Source: a virus
Reading direction: 5' to 3' (one strand)
Virus record (IMG/VR): IMGVR_UViG_3300042301_004601
Span: 1-29,544 of that record
Length of the DNA: 29,544 nucleotides
Shown here: positions 26,439 to 29,544 of the stretch, piece after piece
Layout of the letters: the number at the start of each line of letters is the position of its first letter
How positions within the stretch are numbered: the stretch's first letter is position 1
The notes under the pieces: generated by a model
The model's database searches: none
What the model saw: the letters and a program-made list of their open reading frames with translations, nothing else
Told to the model about the DNA's origin: nothing
Position numbers and translations under genes: made by a program

Positions 26439-29400
26439 ATGAGTAATTTGGGTCCACAACAAATAGCATCTAGTTATCAAAGAGTCTTAAATGTTAGCGA
26501 TAACGGAATAATCACTTTAGGTAATGACGGTTCAGTAAATTGGCAATTAAATGATATCCAAAGAGCTTCAACCGTTAATACGGCTACTGGTCAAATAAAT
26601 AATAATTTAAGCTCTACAGGATCTAATCTTACTTTTAATTTAAATTCTACTGGTACTAATTTAGTAAATAGATTAAATAGTACTGGCACAAATTTAACAA
26701 CAGTAATTAATAATAATTATGAATTTTTAAATGCAAGTATTTCAACTAATTATTTTAATTCAACACAATACTCAAATAACATTAGTGGAGTATTAAATAC
26801 TAGATTGAATGCCACTGGCGCAAATTTAGTTACTTTAATTAATAATGTAAATTCTGATTTAAAAGGAGATGTTGATTCTTTATTGAACAACATAAACAAT
26901 ACTAATATTAATTTAAATAGTACTGGTACTACAATAATTAATAGATTAAATACTACAGGTGCTAATTTACAGATCAATATTAATAATTTATCTGGAAGCC
27001 TAAACGCAACTGGCAGCAGTCTTTCGTCTTTAAATTCTACAACTAGTGGAGTTTTAAGCGATAGGTTAAATACTACAGGGTCGTTTTTAAGAGGTGAAAT
27101 TAATCAGTTGTACACGAACCTCAATAACACAGGCGTTAATTTAACCTCTTTAAACTTGGCGACAAGTGGAGTTTTAAGCGGTAGATTAAATACTACAGGT
27201 GCTGTCTTGCAGGGTCAATTAGATAATTTGGGTTCTACTCATGCTGGTTTTGGTTTGTATGGATACAATCAAGTTTTAGGTGATGATAGGCAATTAAATG
27301 TTGGTGAAGGTTATGGCATAACAGTAAGTCCAGATATAGTTTCAATTAATTTAGCGCAGACCGTAGACATTAATAACCCACAAACAATAAAATCTACAAA
27401 AACTTTTGAAAAATCTGCAAATTTTATTAGTGGGGCATCTTTTTATGAAACTGTAACTTTTGACAAAAGACCAACTTTAAGTGGAACTGGATTTTTATTA
27501 ATTGGAGAAGCTTTAGAGCATCCAGATGGAGTTTTTGTTACAGGAACTCAAACAATAGGTGGTCAAAAGAATTTTACAATAATTCCTAAAGTAAATGACG
27601 CTTCTGTTGTTCTTACTACTGGAAATCAACAAATAACTGGATTAAAAACATTTTTGACAAATCCATATTTTAGTGGATATCAAATATTATCAGAATATGA
27701 TAATGTATTATTTAGAACTGGAGATCAAACAATTTCTGGTTATGTACAGTTTGATCAAAGACCAAGCGTAAATGGTACTGGCGTTTATTTACATGGTGAA
27801 ATTCCAGAACCAGCAAATACTGTTTTTACAACTGGAGATCAAGTCATTAATGGTACTAAATTATTTAATCAAAATATTTTAGTTGGAATTGCTCATCCAG
27901 TTTTAGTAACTGGAGTTCAATTAATTTCTGGAGAAAAAACTTTTAAAGATAATTTAACTGCTTTAACGAGTATAACTTCTACTGGAAAAATTTTCTTTGG
28001 AACTGGTAATAGACCGAGCGGATTTTTTTCCTCAATTGGCGGTGGTAGTGGTAATATAGCAAATGGAAATTACTCCTTTATTGGTGGTGGCGTAAATAAT
28101 AGAGCGACTGGAGATTACTCCTTTATTGGTGGTGGCGTAAATAATAGAGCAACTGGAGATCTTTCTTTTGTTGGCGGTGGGAGCGGCAACTACGTAGTTA
28201 ATAAATATGCTTCTATTGTTGGTGGAGAAAATAATATTTCAATAGGAACTGGTGCGTTTATCGGTGTTGGTGTTAATAATATTACCTCTGGAGATAGAAC
28301 ATCTATATTAGGAGGAAGTGGTAATAGAGCAAATGGAGAATATTCTATAGTTATTGGTGGATCATCTAATGTTGCTAATAGTAAATATTCAATAGTCGTT
28401 GGTGGAAATAATAACACAAACACAGGAATACATTCCATAAATGTTGGCGGTATTAATAATTTTATAACTGGAGAGTACTCAGTAATAGTTGGAGGAGCTA
28501 ATAATAGAAATACTGGCGATTATAATGTTATTGTTGGTGGTGATGGTAACATTGTTACTGGTGAATATTCTACTATAGCTGGTGGTTCTTTAAATAGAGC
28601 TTCTGGTATTTCTAATTCAATAGGCGGTGGAGCTTCAAACAGAATAATGAATGTTGACGGCTCCACAATTGCTGGCGGTAGAAATAATACCATTGATCAA
28701 GATTTTGGATTTATTGGTGGTGGTGATGCAAATAGAATAGAGAATTTTTCTGATTATGCTACTGTTGGTGGTGGACAATTTAATGAAATAGATGGTACTT
28801 ATAGTGCAATTTTAGGTGGATATGAAAATCAAATTACTGGAGAATATGCCGTCATAGGAGGCGGTAATAAAAATGTTGCTGGATCAGATTATGATTTAGT
28901 AGGGGGCGGTTCAAGAAATTTTGCTACAGGTAAGTACACTTCAATAGTTGGTGGTCAAAATAATAATATAACTGGATTTTGGGGATCTATTGGAGGAGGA
29001 TTTAATAATAAAATTACTGGAAATTATTCTAGTATTGATGGCGGTTCGTCAAACTTTATCACGGGCGTTGCTTCTGCAGTTGGCGGAGGACTCAACAATC
29101 AAGTAACTGGCGACTACTCAACTGTTGGCGCTGGCAGAATCAACTCTATCGTTGGCTCTAACGCAACAATTGCTGGAGGTTACTGGAATCGCGTATCTGG
29201 TGAGTCATCGGTTATCGGCGGTGGATCGCTTAACTTCTCGACAGGAATCGCAACCACAATTGCTGGCGGTACTGGCAATCAAGTGACTGGTAGCTACTCT
29301 GCTGTTGGCGGTGGTTCGTCAAACTTTATCACGGGCGTTGCTTCTGCAGTTGGCGGAGGATTAGACAACCAAGTCACTGGCGACTACTCAACTGTTGGCG

Positions 29401-29544
29401 CTGGCAGAATCAACTCCATCGTTGGCTCTAACGCAACAATTGCTGGAGGTTACTGGAATCGCGTATCTGGTGAGTCATCGGTTATCGGCGGTGGATCGCT
29501 TAACTTCTCGACAGGAATCGCAACCACAATTGCTGGCGGTACTG
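26439..29544 (+). CDS. Repeat-built tail fibre with YadA-head-like region, 3' end beyond the window
   Basis: An open frame of 1035 codons without a stop, from the ATG at 26439 (MSNLGPQQIASSYQRV) to the window end. Three zones are seen. Residues about 30-265 repeat N-S/T-T-G-x-N-L units separated by short coiled-coil-like stretches; one 40-residue unit recurs 120 nt apart (27051 and 27171). Residues about 365-505 hold five copies of a TG-x-Q-x-I-x-G-x-K-x-F motif, common in phage fibres. From about residue 532 on are more than 30 units of about 14-15 residues, GG-x-x-N-x-A-x-G-x-Y-S-x-I, like the left-handed beta-roll head of YadA adhesins. It probably trimerises and contacts the host surface. 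A C-terminal chaperone or binding tip is expected beyond the window. Confidence 0.85.
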   Translation, partial: MSNLGPQQIASSYQRVLNVSDNGIITLGNDGSVNWQLNDIQRASTVNTATGQINNNLSSTGSNLTFNLNSTGTNLVNRLNSTGTNLTTVINNNYEFLNASISTNYFNSTQYSNNISGVLNTRLNATGANLVTLINNVNSDLKGDVDSLLNNINNTNINLNSTGTTIINRLNTTGANLQININNLSGSLNATGSSLSSLNSTTSGVLSDRLNTTGSFLRGEINQLYTNLNNTGVNLTSLNLATSGVLSGRLNTTGAVLQGQLDNLGSTHAGFGLYGYNQVLGDDRQLNVGEGYGITVSPDIVSINLAQTVDINNPQTIKSTKTFEKSANFISGASFYETVTFDKRPTLSGTGFLLIGEALEHPDGVFVTGTQTIGGQKNFTIIPKVNDASVVLTTGNQQITGLKTFLTNPYFSGYQILSEYDNVLFRTGDQTISGYVQFDQRPSVNGTGVYLHGEIPEPANTVFTTGDQVINGTKLFNQNILVGIAHPVLVTGVQLISGEKTFKDNLTALTSITSTGKIFFGTGNRPSGFFSSIGGGSGNIANGNYSFIGGGVNNRATGDYSFIGGGVNNRATGDLSFVGGGSGNYVVNKYASIVGGENNISIGTGAFIGVGVNNITSGDRTSILGGSGNRANGEYSIVIGGSSNVANSKYSIVVGGNNNTNTGIHSINVGGINNFITGEYSVIVGGANNRNTGDYNVIVGGDGNIVTGEYSTIAGGSLNRASGISNSIGGGASNRIMNVDGSTIAGGRNNTIDQDFGFIGGGDANRIENFSDYATVGGGQFNEIDGTYSAILGGYENQITGEYAVIGGGNKNVAGSDYDLVGGGSRNFATGKYTSIVGGQNNNITGFWGSIGGGFNNKITGNYSSIDGGSSNFITGVASAVGGGLNNQVTGDYSTVGAGRINSIVGSNATIAGGYWNRVSGESSVIGGGSLNFSTGIATTIAGGTGNQVTGSYSAVGGGSSNFITGVASAVGGGLDNQVTGDYSTVGAGRINSIVGSNATIAGGYWNRVSGESSVIGGGSLNFSTGIATTIAGGT
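28071..28150 (+). repeat. 45-bp tandem repeat in the fibre gene
   Basis: A 35-nt block (from TACTCCTTTATTGGTGGTGG) at 28071 recurs exactly at 28116, an offset of 45 nt or 15 residues, which is one unit of the beta-roll repeat. It points to duplication of single repeat units. Confidence 0.85.
29041..29544 (+). repeat. 270-bp tandem repeat in the fibre gene, second copy cut by window end
   Basis: Bases 29041-29274 recur at 29311-29544 with only about 7 differences in 234 compared positions. The offset is 270 nt, or 90 residues (six beta-roll units). The repeat has more G/C-ending codons (ATC, GGC, TCG, AAC) than the rest of the fibre, so it looks like a recent arrival or exchange followed by duplication. 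More copies may lie beyond the window. Confidence 0.95.

Noticed and set aside
28030-29544. CRISPR-like array from the regular repeats near the window end
   Set aside because: The periodicity of about 45 nt is coding, with an unbroken frame and a conserved protein pattern of GG, N, G and YS positions. There are no identical repeats separated by unrelated spacers.

Overview
The window is a stretch of an AT-rich tailed dsDNA phage genome (Caudoviricetes) covering virion assembly, from the C-terminal end of the large terminase to the middle of a giant tail fibre. No tail sheath or contractile baseplate gene is visible, and the tape measure is very long (2873 residues), so a long non-contractile tail is the best reading. 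There is no tRNA, rRNA, CRISPR array, insertion sequence or replication gene here. The host cannot be named. Several highly expressed genes (decoration protein, capsid, tube) have A-rich leaders without Shine-Dalgarno sequences, as is common in Bacteroidetes, but other genes have clear AGG-type sites, so this is only a weak hint.

Head module (1-6914, + strand): terminase nuclease domain, portal, a small acidic protein, a prohead protease fused to a scaffold (with a probable nested scaffold start), a probable decoration protein and the HK97-fold major capsid protein, closed by a strong terminator. Neck module: a SAP/HeH-like protein and a probable head-tail adaptor (6999-7936, +) end at a 12-bp-stem bidirectional terminator. 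Facing them is a four-gene minus-strand block (11096-7998) holding what look like head-closure, neck/tail-completion, tail-terminator and tail-tube genes. This reversed block interrupts the otherwise collinear morphogenesis order.

Tail module (11095-29544, + strand): a small unknown gene, two paralogous probable tail-assembly chaperones, the tape measure, a tube-like protein, a two-domain lambda M-like minor tail protein with an inserted carbohydrate-binding-like module, a tube-like protein carrying a C-type-lectin domain and a 54-residue glycine tract, an unknown cysteine-rich protein, and a long repeat-built tail fibre that runs off the window.

The most notable features are in the tape measure and the tail tip. 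The tape measure has a TP901-type N-terminus, six copies of an I/V-P-N-F/Y-A motif that bracket a PD-(D/E)XK-like nuclease candidate and a P-loop kinase-like candidate, and then a GH24-type muramidase and an M15-type peptidase. This suggests a tape measure that also carries enzymatic cargo. The tail tip holds several sugar-binding-type folds (CBM5/12-like, C-type lectin, polyglycine, YadA-head-like repeats) built on duplicated tube and M-like scaffolds. A GTGTAA hexamer recurs 14-26 nt upstream of five starts on both strands and may be a phage promoter element.
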